Of a stretch of DNA of 64,000 nt, positions 26,284 to 34,686 are shown in pieces. The stretch's first letter is position 1. Each line of letters begins with the position of its first letter. The position numbers and the translations under genes are program-made. This DNA comes from Mycolicibacterium frederiksbergense (GTDB taxonomy: Bacteria; Actinomycetota; Actinomycetes; Mycobacteriales; Mycobacteriaceae), in assembly GCF_012223425.1 (NCBI RefSeq), contig NZ_CP038799.1, forward strand, positions 2,294,001 through 2,358,000, read 5' to 3'. The notes beneath the pieces were generated by a model. The model was not told the origin of the DNA. It worked only from the letters and a program-made list of their open reading frames with translations, and made no database searches.

Positions 26284-27291
26284 TCACCCGGCGTCGTGTA
26301 GATCGATCCCGTTCTGCTGCACCACCTCGGCGTAGCGCTGTTTGTCCTCGGCGAGCTGGGCCAACACCTCGTCCCCGGGGATCTCCATCGGGGTGAAGCT
26401 GTGCTGTTCGTTGAAGTTTCGGTAGGCCTCGGTGTCGAATGTCGCCTTGAGGCCCTCGACCAGGGCGTCCTTGATGTACTGCGGAGTCCCCTTGGGCACC
26501 GTCATGAACCGGTACTGGGTCACCTCGGCGTCGACACCTTGTTCCTCGGCCGTGGGCACATCAGGCAGGTAGCTGTTGCGGTCCGGGCCGAATACCGCCA
26601 GCGGCACCAACCGTTGGGAGCGGATACTCCCGATCGCCTCGCCCACGTGGATGACGGCAATGTCCACCTCACCGGCGAGCACCGCGGCCAGTGCCGGTGC
26701 ACCGCTGTCGAACGGCACCGGCCGCGCCGGCACCTCGGCATTCTTGAACAGCAGCGCCGCGGACAGTTGGGCGCCGGTGCCGACGCCGGTGGTGCCGTAA
26801 CGGATGGCCTGGTCCGCACCCGCTATGTCGCCGATGGTGCGAAAACCACTGGCGGGGTTGGCCACCACGACGTAGTGGTCCCGGGAGATCCCGTACACCA
26901 CGTCGAATCTCTCGATGTCGGCGGCAGCATCACGGGGGACCGCGAGCGGGGTGATGGCGTACAGCGACGCATTTTGGATGGCGATCACGGAACCGTCGGC
27001 AGGGGCGGCCGCGACCTCGTCCGCGGCGATCGCGCCGTTACCGCCCTCCCGGTTGATGATCCGCAACGGCGTCGCGCCATCACCGGAGAGGCCGTCGGCG
27101 ACCGCGCGGCTGATCAGGTCGCTGGATCCGCCGATGGCGTAGCCGACATACATGTCGACGGCGCCCGACGGCCAGGTGCCGCCGCCATCGTCCTCGCTCT
27201 GGGGCTCGATGGCGCTGCTGCACGCCGTGACCACGATGGCGGCGAGCGCCGGCGCGACCGCCGAACGGAGTCGGGTGGTGGCAATCGCCAT
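26284..27291 (-). CDS. tctC: TctC-family solute-binding lipoprotein (intact paralogue)
   Basis: Binding protein of 335 residues, first gene of the TTT cluster. The signal peptide ends in VTACSS (lipobox VTAC). The Bug/TctC fold is indicated by IINREGGNGAIAADEVAAAP and RYGTTGVGTGAQLSAALLFK. It is highly similar to the frameshifted copy downstream, so the pair arose by tandem duplication. It can supply the substrate-binding function if the second copy is dead. Confidence 0.9.
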   Translation of the reverse strand: MAIATTRLRSAVAPALAAIVVTACSSAIEPQSEDDGGGTWPSGAVDMYVGYAIGGSSDLISRAVADGLSGDGATPLRIINREGGNGAIAADEVAAAPADGSVIAIQNASLYAITPLAVPRDAAADIERFDVVYGISRDHYVVVANPASGFRTIGDIAGADQAIRYGTTGVGTGAQLSAALLFKNAEVPARPVPFDSGAPALAAVLAGEVDIAVIHVGEAIGSIRSQRLVPLAVFGPDRNSYLPDVPTAEEQGVDAEVTQYRFMTVPKGTPQYIKDALVEGLKATFDTEAYRNFNEQHSFTPMEIPGDEVLAQLAEDKQRYAEVVQQNGIDLHDAG

Positions 27292-27398
27292 AACAGCATT
27301 CCCCCAGTGCGGTAGGTCCCCCGACCACCGTCGGCCTTGACGGCAACGCCAGAGACGCTACACGGCGCGCCGCTGTGGCACGGGACTATCGGGCAACC

Positions 27399-29096
27399 TC
27401 AGAACCAGGAGTCGGCCATCTCCAGCGTGGTGCGGTCCATGCTCTCCAGCAGATCCAATTGTGCTGCCGTCTTGGGTAGTTCGTAGCGGAAGAAGAAGCG
27501 GGCGGCCTGGCGCTTGCCGTCGTAGAAGTCGCCGCCTTGGTCGCCGGCGACCAGGTACTGCTCCAGCCAGATCCAGGCGATGACGATGTGACCGAACGCT
27601 TCCAGATAGATCGCGCTGTTGGCCATCGCGGCCTCGACGTCGCCGGAGGCGAACATGCCCGCGGTCACTGTCGCCAGCCGCTGCCAGGAGGCCTGCAGTT
27701 GGGCGGCCAGCGGGTCGTCACCGGCCTGGGCGATGGTCGCGGAAACCCGCTCCGACAACGCCGCCAGGCTCGCACCGCCGTTCTGGGTGACCTTGCGGCC
27801 CAACAGGTCCAGGCTCTGAATGCCGTGGGTACCCTCATGGATCGGGTTGAGCCGGTTGTCCCGGTAGTGCTGCTCCACGTCGTATTCGCGGGTGTAGCCG
27901 TAGCCGCCGAGCACCTGGATGGCCAGGCTGTTGGCTTCCAGACACCACTGCGATGGCCAGCTCTTGGCGATCGGTGTCAGGATGTCCAGCAGGGCGGTGT
28001 TCTCTTCGTCGGCCAGCCGCGCGCAGTACAGCGCGAGTCCGAGCGCGCCTTCGACATAGGCCTTCTGCGCCAACAACATCCGCTTGACGTCGGCGTGGGC
28101 GATGATCGGGACCTGCGGGCTCGCCGGATCCTTGACCAGGCGGCCCTGCGGACGTTCCCTGGCGTATTCCAGCGACTTGAGGTAGCCGGTGTAGCCGAGC
28201 GCGACCGCGCCCATCCCGACGCCGAGTCGGGCCTCGTTCATCATGTGGAACATATAGACCAGGCCGCGGTGCGGTTCCCCGACCAGATACCCGACCGCGC
28301 CATCGAAGTTGAGCACGGTGTTGGTGATACCGCGTTGGCCCATCTTGTGATTGAGCCCGGAGATCGCCACGCCGTTGCGGGTGCCGTCTTCCAGGAACTT
28401 CGGCACGATGAACAGCGAGATGCCCTTGGTGCCCGCCGGTCCGCCCGGGATTTTGGCCAGCACCAGGTTGATGATGTTCTCGCAGAGTTCGTGCTCGGCT
28501 CCGGAGATCCACATCTTGGTGCCGTGCAGCCGATAGCTGCCGTCGTCGTGGGGTTCGGCGCGGGTGGTGATATCGGCCAGTGACGAGCCGGCCTGGGTTT
28601 CCGACAGCGCCATGGTGCCGGTGAAGCGTCCGGCCAGCATCGGCTCGACGAACGTCTCGATCTGTTCGGGACTGCCGAACTTGGCGATCAGATTCGCGTT
28701 GGCGATGGTGAGCATCAGGTACCCGGACGTGCTGGTGTTGGCCGCCGAGATCCACGCGAAGCCGGCCTGTGCGACGGTCGCCGGCAGCTGCGCACCGCCG
28801 AGTTCGGCGTCGAAGCTCATGCCGATCAGGTCGGCCTTGGCGAAGGCCTCGATCGCCGCCTTGACCTCGGGGATGACGGTGACCGTGGTGCCATCGAACT
28901 GGGGTTCGTGGGCATCGCTGAGCTTGTTGTGCGGGGCGAAATAGCGCTCGGCCAGCTGCTCACACAGATCCAGCACCCCGTCGAAGGTTTCCCGGGAGTG
29001 CTCGGCGAAGCGCGGCCGCGTCGTCAACTCCTCCACGCGCAGCCACTCATAGAGCAGAAAGTCGAGGTCGCGGCGGGACAGGATGGTCGACTTCAT
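27399..29096 (-). CDS. Acyl-CoA dehydrogenase, long C-terminal type
   Basis: FAD-dependent acyl-CoA dehydrogenase of 565 residues, longer than the usual 380-400. The ACAD core includes ALSETQAGSSLADI, the flavin-binding TKMWISGAEHE and the C-terminal-helix motif QVLGGYGYTREYDVEQHYRD with INPIHEGTHGIQ-like sequence. A C-terminal extension of about 130 residues marks the DmdC/FadE5-like branch, which accepts unusual or long acyl chains. Specificity cannot be read. It follows the sigma factor gene by 9 bases. Confidence 0.87.
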   Translation of the reverse strand: MKSTILSRRDLDFLLYEWLRVEELTTRPRFAEHSRETFDGVLDLCEQLAERYFAPHNKLSDAHEPQFDGTTVTVIPEVKAAIEAFAKADLIGMSFDAELGGAQLPATVAQAGFAWISAANTSTSGYLMLTIANANLIAKFGSPEQIETFVEPMLAGRFTGTMALSETQAGSSLADITTRAEPHDDGSYRLHGTKMWISGAEHELCENIINLVLAKIPGGPAGTKGISLFIVPKFLEDGTRNGVAISGLNHKMGQRGITNTVLNFDGAVGYLVGEPHRGLVYMFHMMNEARLGVGMGAVALGYTGYLKSLEYARERPQGRLVKDPASPQVPIIAHADVKRMLLAQKAYVEGALGLALYCARLADEENTALLDILTPIAKSWPSQWCLEANSLAIQVLGGYGYTREYDVEQHYRDNRLNPIHEGTHGIQSLDLLGRKVTQNGGASLAALSERVSATIAQAGDDPLAAQLQASWQRLATVTAGMFASGDVEAAMANSAIYLEAFGHIVIAWIWLEQYLVAGDQGGDFYDGKRQAARFFFRYELPKTAAQLDLLESMDRTTLEMADSWF

Positions 29097-29105
29097 GCCG
29101 CCAGG

Positions 29106-29978
29106 TTAGCCCTCGGCTTCCGGCGCGGGCAGCAACATCTGGGCCAGCCCGACCGGGTCGATGATCGAAACGATCCCGATCATGCGGCCCTGTTCGACCG
29201 TGCAGGCCATGACGCTCAGCGGCCGCCCGGACGGACCCCACGCCAGGATGCCGGGTTCACCGTTGACCGACACCCGCCGCGCCAGCACCCGGGATCCCTG
29301 GCCGCGCCGCACCGCGGCGACGACGACTGCGGCCCCGGTTCCGGTGGTCACACCGGCGGAGGTGTGGCGCTGCCAGTGCACGTCGGGATCGAGTACGCGC
29401 AGCAACGCCTCGAAGTCGCCGTCGCGGGACGCGGCCAGGAAGGCGTCGACGACGGCACGCTGTTCCTGTCTGCGGCGGTGACCCCCGGACGGCGGCGGCA
29501 CGTCCTGCACCTTGCGCCGGGCCCGGCTGGCCAGCATCTTGGCCGCGTCGGCCGATTTGTCGAGGATCTGCCCGATCTCGGCGAAGGGCACCGCGAACAT
29601 GTCGTGCAGTACGAAGGCGAGGCGTTCATCCGGGCGCAGCGATCCCAGCACCACGAGCATCGCCAGCCCGACCGAGTCCGCGACCACCGCGGCATCCTCC
29701 GGGGTGTCGACATCCTCGGTGACGACGAGCTCGGGGACGGGAACCTCGGGACGGCTGCCGCGCGCACGCAGCATGTCGACACAGATGCGGCCGACCACCG
29801 TCGTCAGCCAGCCGGCGATGTTGTCGATGGCTTCGGGGTCCTGGCGCGACAACCGCAGCCACGCCTCCTGAACCGCGTCCTCGGCCTCCGTCCGTGAGCC
29901 CAGCACGCGGTGGGCGACCGCGAGCAGCCGTGGGCGTTGCGCCTCGAAGTGTCGCGCCAACTGTGTCTGGGCCGTCAT
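29106..29978 (-). CDS. ECF sigma factor with SnoaL-like C-terminal domain
   Basis: Protein of 290 residues: sigma-2 region (RPRLLAVAHRVLGSRTEAED, about 15-80), sigma-4 region (about 105-160) and a SnoaL-like C-terminal domain (170-285) containing VNGEPGI. This architecture is that of SigJ/SigI and ECF41-related factors, where the C-terminal domain replaces an anti-sigma factor. The ATG follows GAGAGG. It is divergent from a DoxX gene whose upstream region carries an ECF41-like promoter. Confidence 0.88.
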   Translation of the reverse strand: MTAQTQLARHFEAQRPRLLAVAHRVLGSRTEAEDAVQEAWLRLSRQDPEAIDNIAGWLTTVVGRICVDMLRARGSRPEVPVPELVVTEDVDTPEDAAVVADSVGLAMLVVLGSLRPDERLAFVLHDMFAVPFAEIGQILDKSADAAKMLASRARRKVQDVPPPSGGHRRRQEQRAVVDAFLAASRDGDFEALLRVLDPDVHWQRHTSAGVTTGTGAAVVVAAVRRGQGSRVLARRVSVNGEPGILAWGPSGRPLSVMACTVEQGRMIGIVSIIDPVGLAQMLLPAPEAEG

Positions 29979-30002
29979 GGGTTACCTCTCGCCGCGCGGA
30001 AC

Positions 30003-30028
30003 CGTCACAGACATGACGGGTCGGCGTC
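30003..30028 (+). promoter_or_regulatory. ECF41-like promoter before doxX
   Basis: CGTCACA (30003-30009), 15 bases, then CGTC (30025-30028). The known ECF41 consensus is TGTCACA, 15-17 bases, CGTC, so this matches at 10 of 11 positions. It lies 30 bases upstream of the doxX ATG and beside the sigma factor gene. Confidence 0.6.
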
Positions 30029-30058
30029 TACCGACGTAACCACGAGACGAGGAATTCC

Positions 30059-30442
30059 ATGAACGCGACACTGTGGACCATCACGATCATCGCCGCGCTC
30101 GCCTACACCGCCGGTGGGGCGAGCCTGCTGCTCATGTCGCGCCAGCGCTACCGGGCACTGGCCGCCAGCCAGCAGTGGGTCGACGATTTCGGCGACCATC
30201 ACCTCACCGCGATCGCGGTGGTCAAACTGACCGGCGCGGCGGGCCTGATGCTGCCCGCGGCTTTCGGCATCGCGCCGACACTCACCCCGGTTGCGGCCTG
30301 CGGGCTGGCCTTGTTCATGGCCGGGGCGGCCACCACCCGGTTCCGGCGCAGCGAGTGGGCGGCGATGGCCGGCGACATCGTGTTTCTCGCGATATTCGCC
30401 TTCCTGGCCTGGGGCTGGTTCGGCGTTCTCGCCGGTGCTTAG
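30059..30442 (+). CDS. DoxX-like integral membrane protein
   Basis: Protein of 127 residues with four hydrophobic segments and the DoxX-type pattern (AIAVVKLTGAAGLMLPAAFG). The family is linked to redox homeostasis in mycobacteria, but catalytic chemistry is unclear. GAGGA precedes the ATG. Divergence from an ECF sigma gene and the promoter at 30003-30028 make it a probable direct target of that sigma factor. It overlaps the end of desA3 by 4 bases. Confidence 0.8.
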   Translation: MNATLWTITIIAALAYTAGGASLLLMSRQRYRALAASQQWVDDFGDHHLTAIAVVKLTGAAGLMLPAAFGIAPTLTPVAACGLALFMAGAATTRFRRSEWAAMAGDIVFLAIFAFLAWGWFGVLAGA

Positions 30443-31677
30443 GCGACGGCGATTTCCTCGTTCTTGAGCTCGCGAATCGCGGTGCGCAGCCCGCGACGCT
30501 TGCCGGTGCGCGGGTCCACACCGAAGGTGTCCCGCACACCACCGCGGATCCGGAACTTGAGTTCGGAGTTGGTCTCCGGCGCGTCGTCGGCGGTCGCCTT
30601 GAGGAACCGATTGGGCAGCGCCAGCTTGGCGATGGTCCAGAACGACTGACTGTATTGCCGCAGAAGGGGACCCGTCGTGTAGGGCAGGTCGTATTTGTCG
30701 CACAGTGCCTGCACCCGTTGCGAGATCTCGGCGTAGCGGTTGCTCGGTAGATCGGGGAACAGGTGGTGCTCGATCTGATAACACAGGTTGCCGCTCATGA
30801 AGGCCATCATCGGCCCGGCATGGAAGTTCGCAGAACCCAGCATCTGCCGCAGATACCACTCGTTGTGGGTCTCCTGCTCGAACTCCTCCTTGGTGAATTT
30901 CTCTGCGCCGTCCGGGAAATGGCCGCAGAAGATGACCATGTAGGACCAGTAGTTGCGGATCAGGTTGGCCACCGCGTTGGCGCCCAGGGTGTGCTTCCAG
31001 TTCCGTCCGGCCAGGGCGGGGAAGACGATGTAGTCCTTGCCGACCTGCTTGCCGACCTTGCGGCCGATGATCCGGAGGTCCTTGCGCACCTCTGCCATCG
31101 ACTTCTCACCCTTGCGCCACTTGGTCGTCTCGACACCGTGCAGCGCCACCCCCCATTCGAACAGGGTGCCCAGCAGGAAGCTGTAGATCGGATTACCGAT
31201 CATCCAGCGCTCCCATTTCTGATCACGGGTGAGCCGCATGATGCCGTAGCCGATATCGTCGTCGAGGTCGAGAACGTTGGTGTACTTGTGGTGGATGAAG
31301 TTGTGCGACTTCTTCCAGTGCACGGTCGGTGAGGTGGTATCCCACTCCCATTCCGTGGAGTGGATCTCGGGGTCGTTCATCCAGTCCCATTGACCGTGGG
31401 TGATGTTGTGCCCGAGTTCCATGTTCTCGATGATCTTGGCCGCGGCGAGCATCCCGGTTCCGGCCACCCAGGCGAACTTGTTGCGGCTCTTGAACAAAGC
31501 GATACGCCCGCCGACGGCCAGTCCGCGCTGCAACTGGATGGCCCGGCGGATGTAGCGGGCGTCGCGCTCGCCGCGGGATTCCTCGATGTCGGTCCGGATA
31601 GCGTCCAGTTCACGCCCCAGTTCCTCGACGTCGGCCGGGCTGAGGTGTGCATATTCCTTGATATCGGTGATGGCCAT
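30439..31677 (-). CDS. desA3: Acyl-CoA desaturase DesA3
   Basis: Membrane fatty-acid desaturase of 412 residues. The three His boxes are complete: H90-x3-H94, H125-x3-H129-H130 and QIEHH at 301-305. It follows DesA3 of mycobacteria, which introduces the delta-9 double bond into stearoyl-CoA (oleate synthesis) using electrons from the adjacent reductase. AGGAGG lies just before the ATG and 10 bases separate it from the reductase gene. Confidence 0.92.
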   Translation of the reverse strand: MAITDIKEYAHLSPADVEELGRELDAIRTDIEESRGERDARYIRRAIQLQRGLAVGGRIALFKSRNKFAWVAGTGMLAAAKIIENMELGHNITHGQWDWMNDPEIHSTEWEWDTTSPTVHWKKSHNFIHHKYTNVLDLDDDIGYGIMRLTRDQKWERWMIGNPIYSFLLGTLFEWGVALHGVETTKWRKGEKSMAEVRKDLRIIGRKVGKQVGKDYIVFPALAGRNWKHTLGANAVANLIRNYWSYMVIFCGHFPDGAEKFTKEEFEQETHNEWYLRQMLGSANFHAGPMMAFMSGNLCYQIEHHLFPDLPSNRYAEISQRVQALCDKYDLPYTTGPLLRQYSQSFWTIAKLALPNRFLKATADDAPETNSELKFRIRGGVRDTFGVDPRTGKRRGLRTAIRELKNEEIAVA

Positions 31678-31687
31678 GCTGAGCCTC

Positions 31688-32821
31688 CTAGACGTTGATG
31701 GTGCAGTTGCCGGACACTGCCGAGATACAGGTCTGAATGCGGTCGCCCTCGCCGTGCTCGGTACCCGACCGGAAATCCCGGACGTGGCCGGATTCCAAAG
31801 GCAGCACGCAGGTTTGGCAGATACCCATCCGGCAGCCGAACGGCATCTGGATACCCACCTTCTCGCCGGCCTCCAGCAGCGAGGTGGCACCGTCGACGTC
31901 GACGCTCTTGTCCGACAGCGCGAACGTCACGGTGCCGCCCTCACCGCCCTTGTCGGTGCGGGCGATGACGAAGCGCTCCATGTGTAGTCGGTCCGCGGGG
32001 ACGCCAGCATCGGTCCAGACCTTCTCGATCGTGTCGAGCATCGCGGGCGGGCCGCACGCCCAGGTCGGACGATCGCGCCAGTCCGGCACGATGTCGTCGA
32101 GGCCGCCGAAGTCGAGGTGACCGGCCGTGTCAGTGAGCTGCAGGTGCAGTCGGTAGTCGTCGCGACCGTCATGCAGGGTCTGCAGTTCGTCGTGAAAGAT
32201 CACGTCGCCCGCGGTCGGTGCGGAGTGGATGTGGACGATGTCGGCGGACTGCCCGCGCGCGGCGATGGACCGCAGCATCGCCATCACCGGGGTGATCCCG
32301 CTGCCCGCGGTGACGAACAGCGCCTTGGCCGGCGGCGGGTCGGGCATCGCGAAGTCACCCTTGGGCGAGGCCAGGCGAACGATCGTTCCGGATTTCACGC
32401 CGTTGACCAGGTGGGTGGAGAGAAACCCTTCGGGGGTGGCCTTCACGGTGATCGAGATGAGCTTCTTGTCGCGCTTGGGGACCGAGGTCAACGAGTACGA
32501 CCGCCAGTGCCACCGGCCGTTGATCCGCAGCCCGATCCCGACGTACTGACCGGGTTGGTAGTCGGCCGCGAAGCCCCACCCCGGTTTGATGATGACCGTG
32601 GCGGTGTCGTCGGTCTCCTTACGTACGTCGACGACCTCGCCGCGAAGCTCGCGCGCCGTCCACAGCGGGTTGAGCATCTTCAGGTAGTCGTCGGGCAGCA
32701 ACGGCGTCGTCATGCGCGCCGCCAGGCCTCGGACCATATTGATCTTCGGTGTGGTGGCGGTTGCGACGTCACGCGCGGGGGCCTCACTCCATCGCGTCAG
32801 ACCCTTCAGATTCAGCACCAT
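31688..32821 (-). CDS. NADPH oxidoreductase, DesA3 electron donor (Rv3230c-like)
   Basis: Reductase of 377 residues: FAD domain (RSYSLTS), NAD(P) domain (GSGITPVMAML) and a C-terminal plant-type 2Fe-2S domain with C-x4-C-x2-C and a distal Cys (IQTCIS). This single-chain donor passes electrons from NADPH to DesA3, as shown for Rv3230c. The ATG at 32821 is preceded by GAGGGG; an in-frame GTG at 32854 would sit inside a palindrome. Confidence 0.92.
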   Translation of the reverse strand: MVLNLKGLTRWSEAPARDVATATTPKINMVRGLAARMTTPLLPDDYLKMLNPLWTARELRGEVVDVRKETDDTATVIIKPGWGFAADYQPGQYVGIGLRINGRWHWRSYSLTSVPKRDKKLISITVKATPEGFLSTHLVNGVKSGTIVRLASPKGDFAMPDPPPAKALFVTAGSGITPVMAMLRSIAARGQSADIVHIHSAPTAGDVIFHDELQTLHDGRDDYRLHLQLTDTAGHLDFGGLDDIVPDWRDRPTWACGPPAMLDTIEKVWTDAGVPADRLHMERFVIARTDKGGEGGTVTFALSDKSVDVDGATSLLEAGEKVGIQMPFGCRMGICQTCVLPLESGHVRDFRSGTEHGEGDRIQTCISAVSGNCTINV

Positions 32822-32845
32822 GGCACACCCCTCGGGACGGTTTTC

Positions 32846-32863
32846 GGTGAACACATGTACACC
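32846..32863. promoter_or_regulatory. Palindrome before the DesA3 reductase gene
   Basis: GGTGAACACATGTACACC pairs at 7 of 9 positions and lies 24 bases upstream of the reductase start, where a repressor would block transcription of reductase and desA3. The TetR gene upstream is one candidate ligand, although its own operator candidate differs in sequence. Confidence 0.35.
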
Positions 32864-32912
32864 GGACTACCCGCCCGCGACGCGGCTTACACATCGCCGC
32901 CCAAACGCCTGC

Positions 32913-33689
32913 TCAGCGGATGGTGCTGAGCCCGCCGTCGACCGGAATGATGGTCCCGGTGATGTAGCTGCTGGCCCGGCTGGCGAGGAACACCGCGATG
33001 CCGGCCATGTCATCGGGCTGTCCGACGCGCTTGAGCGGCAGGGCCGCGCCGACGGCCTCCTCACCGGCGGACATCAGCACCTTGGTCATCCTCGACGGGA
33101 AAAGCCCGGGCGCAATCGCATTCACCAGGATCTTGGGCGCCAGCTCGCCGGACAGATGCCGGGTGAGCATGTGCACGGCGGCCTTGCTGGCGCTGTAGGA
33201 GAAGTTGTCGCGGCCGATTTCCGGCACGAAGAACCCGTCGATGCTGCCGGTGTTGATCACCCGCGCCGGGTCCTGCTCGGTCGCGGCGGCCTCCAGCAGC
33301 GGTACCAGTGCGCGGGTCAGCAGGAAGACGCCCTTGACGTTGACATCGAAGACCTTGTCGAAGCCCGACTCCGGGAACTCGCCGAACGGCGCGCCCCAGG
33401 CCGCGCCGGCGTTGTTGAACAGGACGTGCACGGCGTCCTCCCGGGCCGCCACCGCGTCGGCGAGGGTCTGCACACCTTCGGCGGTGCCCAGGTCGGCCGG
33501 GATCCCCTCGACGGCGCCCAGCGTCGACAGTTCGGCGACCACGGCTTCGAGTTCGGCTTCCTTGCGGGCCGCGAGATAGACCTTGGCCGCGCCGGCCTGC
33601 AGCAGCCCGCGGGCGATCATCACGCCGATACCGCGGCCGCCACCGGTGACCACGGCGACCTTGCCGTCGAGGGCGAACAGGCCGGTCAT
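32913..33689 (-). CDS. Short-chain dehydrogenase/reductase (FabG-like)
   Basis: Classical SDR of 258 residues with TGGGRGIG, NNAGAAWG, the YSASK active site and the C-terminal GTIIPVDGG typical of FabG-like 3-oxoacyl reductases. The start overlaps the TetR stop by 4 bases. The context (desaturase and TetR) suggests lipid metabolism; exact substrate unknown. Confidence 0.86.
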   Translation of the reverse strand: MTGLFALDGKVAVVTGGGRGIGVMIARGLLQAGAAKVYLAARKEAELEAVVAELSTLGAVEGIPADLGTAEGVQTLADAVAAREDAVHVLFNNAGAAWGAPFGEFPESGFDKVFDVNVKGVFLLTRALVPLLEAAATEQDPARVINTGSIDGFFVPEIGRDNFSYSASKAAVHMLTRHLSGELAPKILVNAIAPGLFPSRMTKVLMSAGEEAVGAALPLKRVGQPDDMAGIAVFLASRASSYITGTIIPVDGGLSTIR

Positions 33690-34327
33690 TTCTGCGCACC
33701 GCCCAGCGGCTGTTCGTTGCGGACCGTCTCATCGCGGATCAACCCCCGCAGCAGCGCGGTGCTGAACTCCACCGCGATCTCCTGGGCGGTCCGGCGGCCG
33801 TGCGGACGCAACCAGCGGTAGGCGCCCAGCGTCATCCCGATATAGCCGAGCGCCAGCACATGGGAGTCGCAGTCGTAGAACTCTCCGCTGGCGATGCCGC
33901 GGTCGATGACATCGCGAACATGCTCGTAGACGGTGGACTCGGCCTTGCGGATGTAGGCGACCTGTTCCTCGGTGAACCACTCCGAGATGTAGGGGCCCTC
34001 CTGGAAGTAGACGGCCGCCGCCTCCAGGTCGTTGGCGATGCCGGTGAGCAGCCGCCGGGTGAAGTGGTAGATCGTCTCTCGGGCCGTGGCGGTGGGATCA
34101 TCGTGCAGGGCGTCGACGGTGAAGTCGGCGGTGCGCTTGTAGATATCCCAGAGGATCAGCGACTTGCTGGCGTAGTAGTGGTAGACAGTGGCCTTGTTGA
34201 GGCCGACCGCGTCGGCCACATCGTCCATGCGGGTGCCGTGATACCCCCGGGCGGCGAACAGCTTGGCGGCGACCGCCAGCAACTCGTCGCGGCGGGACGA
34301 CCCGTTGGGTGCGGACTCGGTGGACAT
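33686..34327 (-). CDS. TetR-family transcriptional regulator
   Basis: Regulator of 213 residues. The helix-turn-helix is in TRMDDVADAVGLNKATVYHY (about residues 32-51) and the C-terminal domain is of the fatty-acid/acyl-CoA-sensing kind (TetR_C with YFQEGPYIS). It heads an operon with the SDR, and reductase and desA3 follow. The palindrome at 34368-34383 lies 41 bases upstream and may be its own operator. Confidence 0.87.
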   Translation of the reverse strand: MSTESAPNGSSRRDELLAVAAKLFAARGYHGTRMDDVADAVGLNKATVYHYYASKSLILWDIYKRTADFTVDALHDDPTATARETIYHFTRRLLTGIANDLEAAAVYFQEGPYISEWFTEEQVAYIRKAESTVYEHVRDVIDRGIASGEFYDCDSHVLALGYIGMTLGAYRWLRPHGRRTAQEIAVEFSTALLRGLIRDETVRNEQPLGGAQK

Positions 34328-34367
34328 GACTACTCACTATCTGCAGACCGGGGTGACCCGGGGATTA

Positions 34368-34383
34368 CCAATCAACTGGTTGG
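34368..34383. promoter_or_regulatory. Candidate TetR operator
   Basis: CCAATCAACTGGTTGG, pairing at 6 of 8 positions with perfect CCAA/TTGG ends, lies between the TetR start and the 36-residue ORF. Position and symmetry suit autoregulation by the TetR protein. Confidence 0.45.
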
Positions 34384-34472
34384 CCAGTCTAGGCATTAAC
34401 GTGGTTACGGTGTCCCGACATGCACCAGTAGGTCTAAACTCCTGAGAAAGTGGCCGTGCCTGGGAGGTACCG

Positions 34473-34583
34473 ATGGATCCGAATCCTGATTACGACATCA
34501 GCGATGAAGGCGAGTTCTTCTTCAGCTGGCTGGCTTGGGGTCTGCGCGGCGTCTACCCGCCCCCGGCCTACCCGCCGGTCTAG
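34473..34583 (+). CDS. 36-residue acidic/Pro-rich small protein
   Basis: Short ORF with a strong ribosome site (GGGAGG, 5 bases before the ATG) and a perfect-stem terminator 10 bases after its stop. The protein begins MDPNPDYDISDEGEFFF, has one short aromatic/hydrophobic stretch (SWLAWGL) and ends with YPPPAYPPV. It is too short for a typical gene call but has its own expression signals. Function unknown. The Pro-rich tail could bind a partner protein. A TAAACT sequence at 34435-34440 could be the -10 box. Confidence 0.6.
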   Translation: MDPNPDYDISDEGEFFFSWLAWGLRGVYPPPAYPPV

Positions 34584-34593
34584 ATCGTTCGAC

Positions 34594-34632
34594 GCAAAGC
34601 ACCCGCACGCCACGGCGTGACGGGTGCTTTGT
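34594..34632. terminator. Strong hairpin terminator after the 36-residue ORF
   Basis: An outer stem of AAAGCACCCG with CGGGTGCTTT and an inner stem CACGCC/GGCGTG around a 2-base loop give about 16 pairs with a single bulged A. It starts 10 bases after the small ORF stop and lies before the convergent DUF3159 gene, so it may terminate both directions. Confidence 0.8.
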
Positions 34633-34686
34633 GCATTCGGGGGCATCCCGTTTCTACGCGAGGGTTGTGCTCGATCGCGTATGGCG

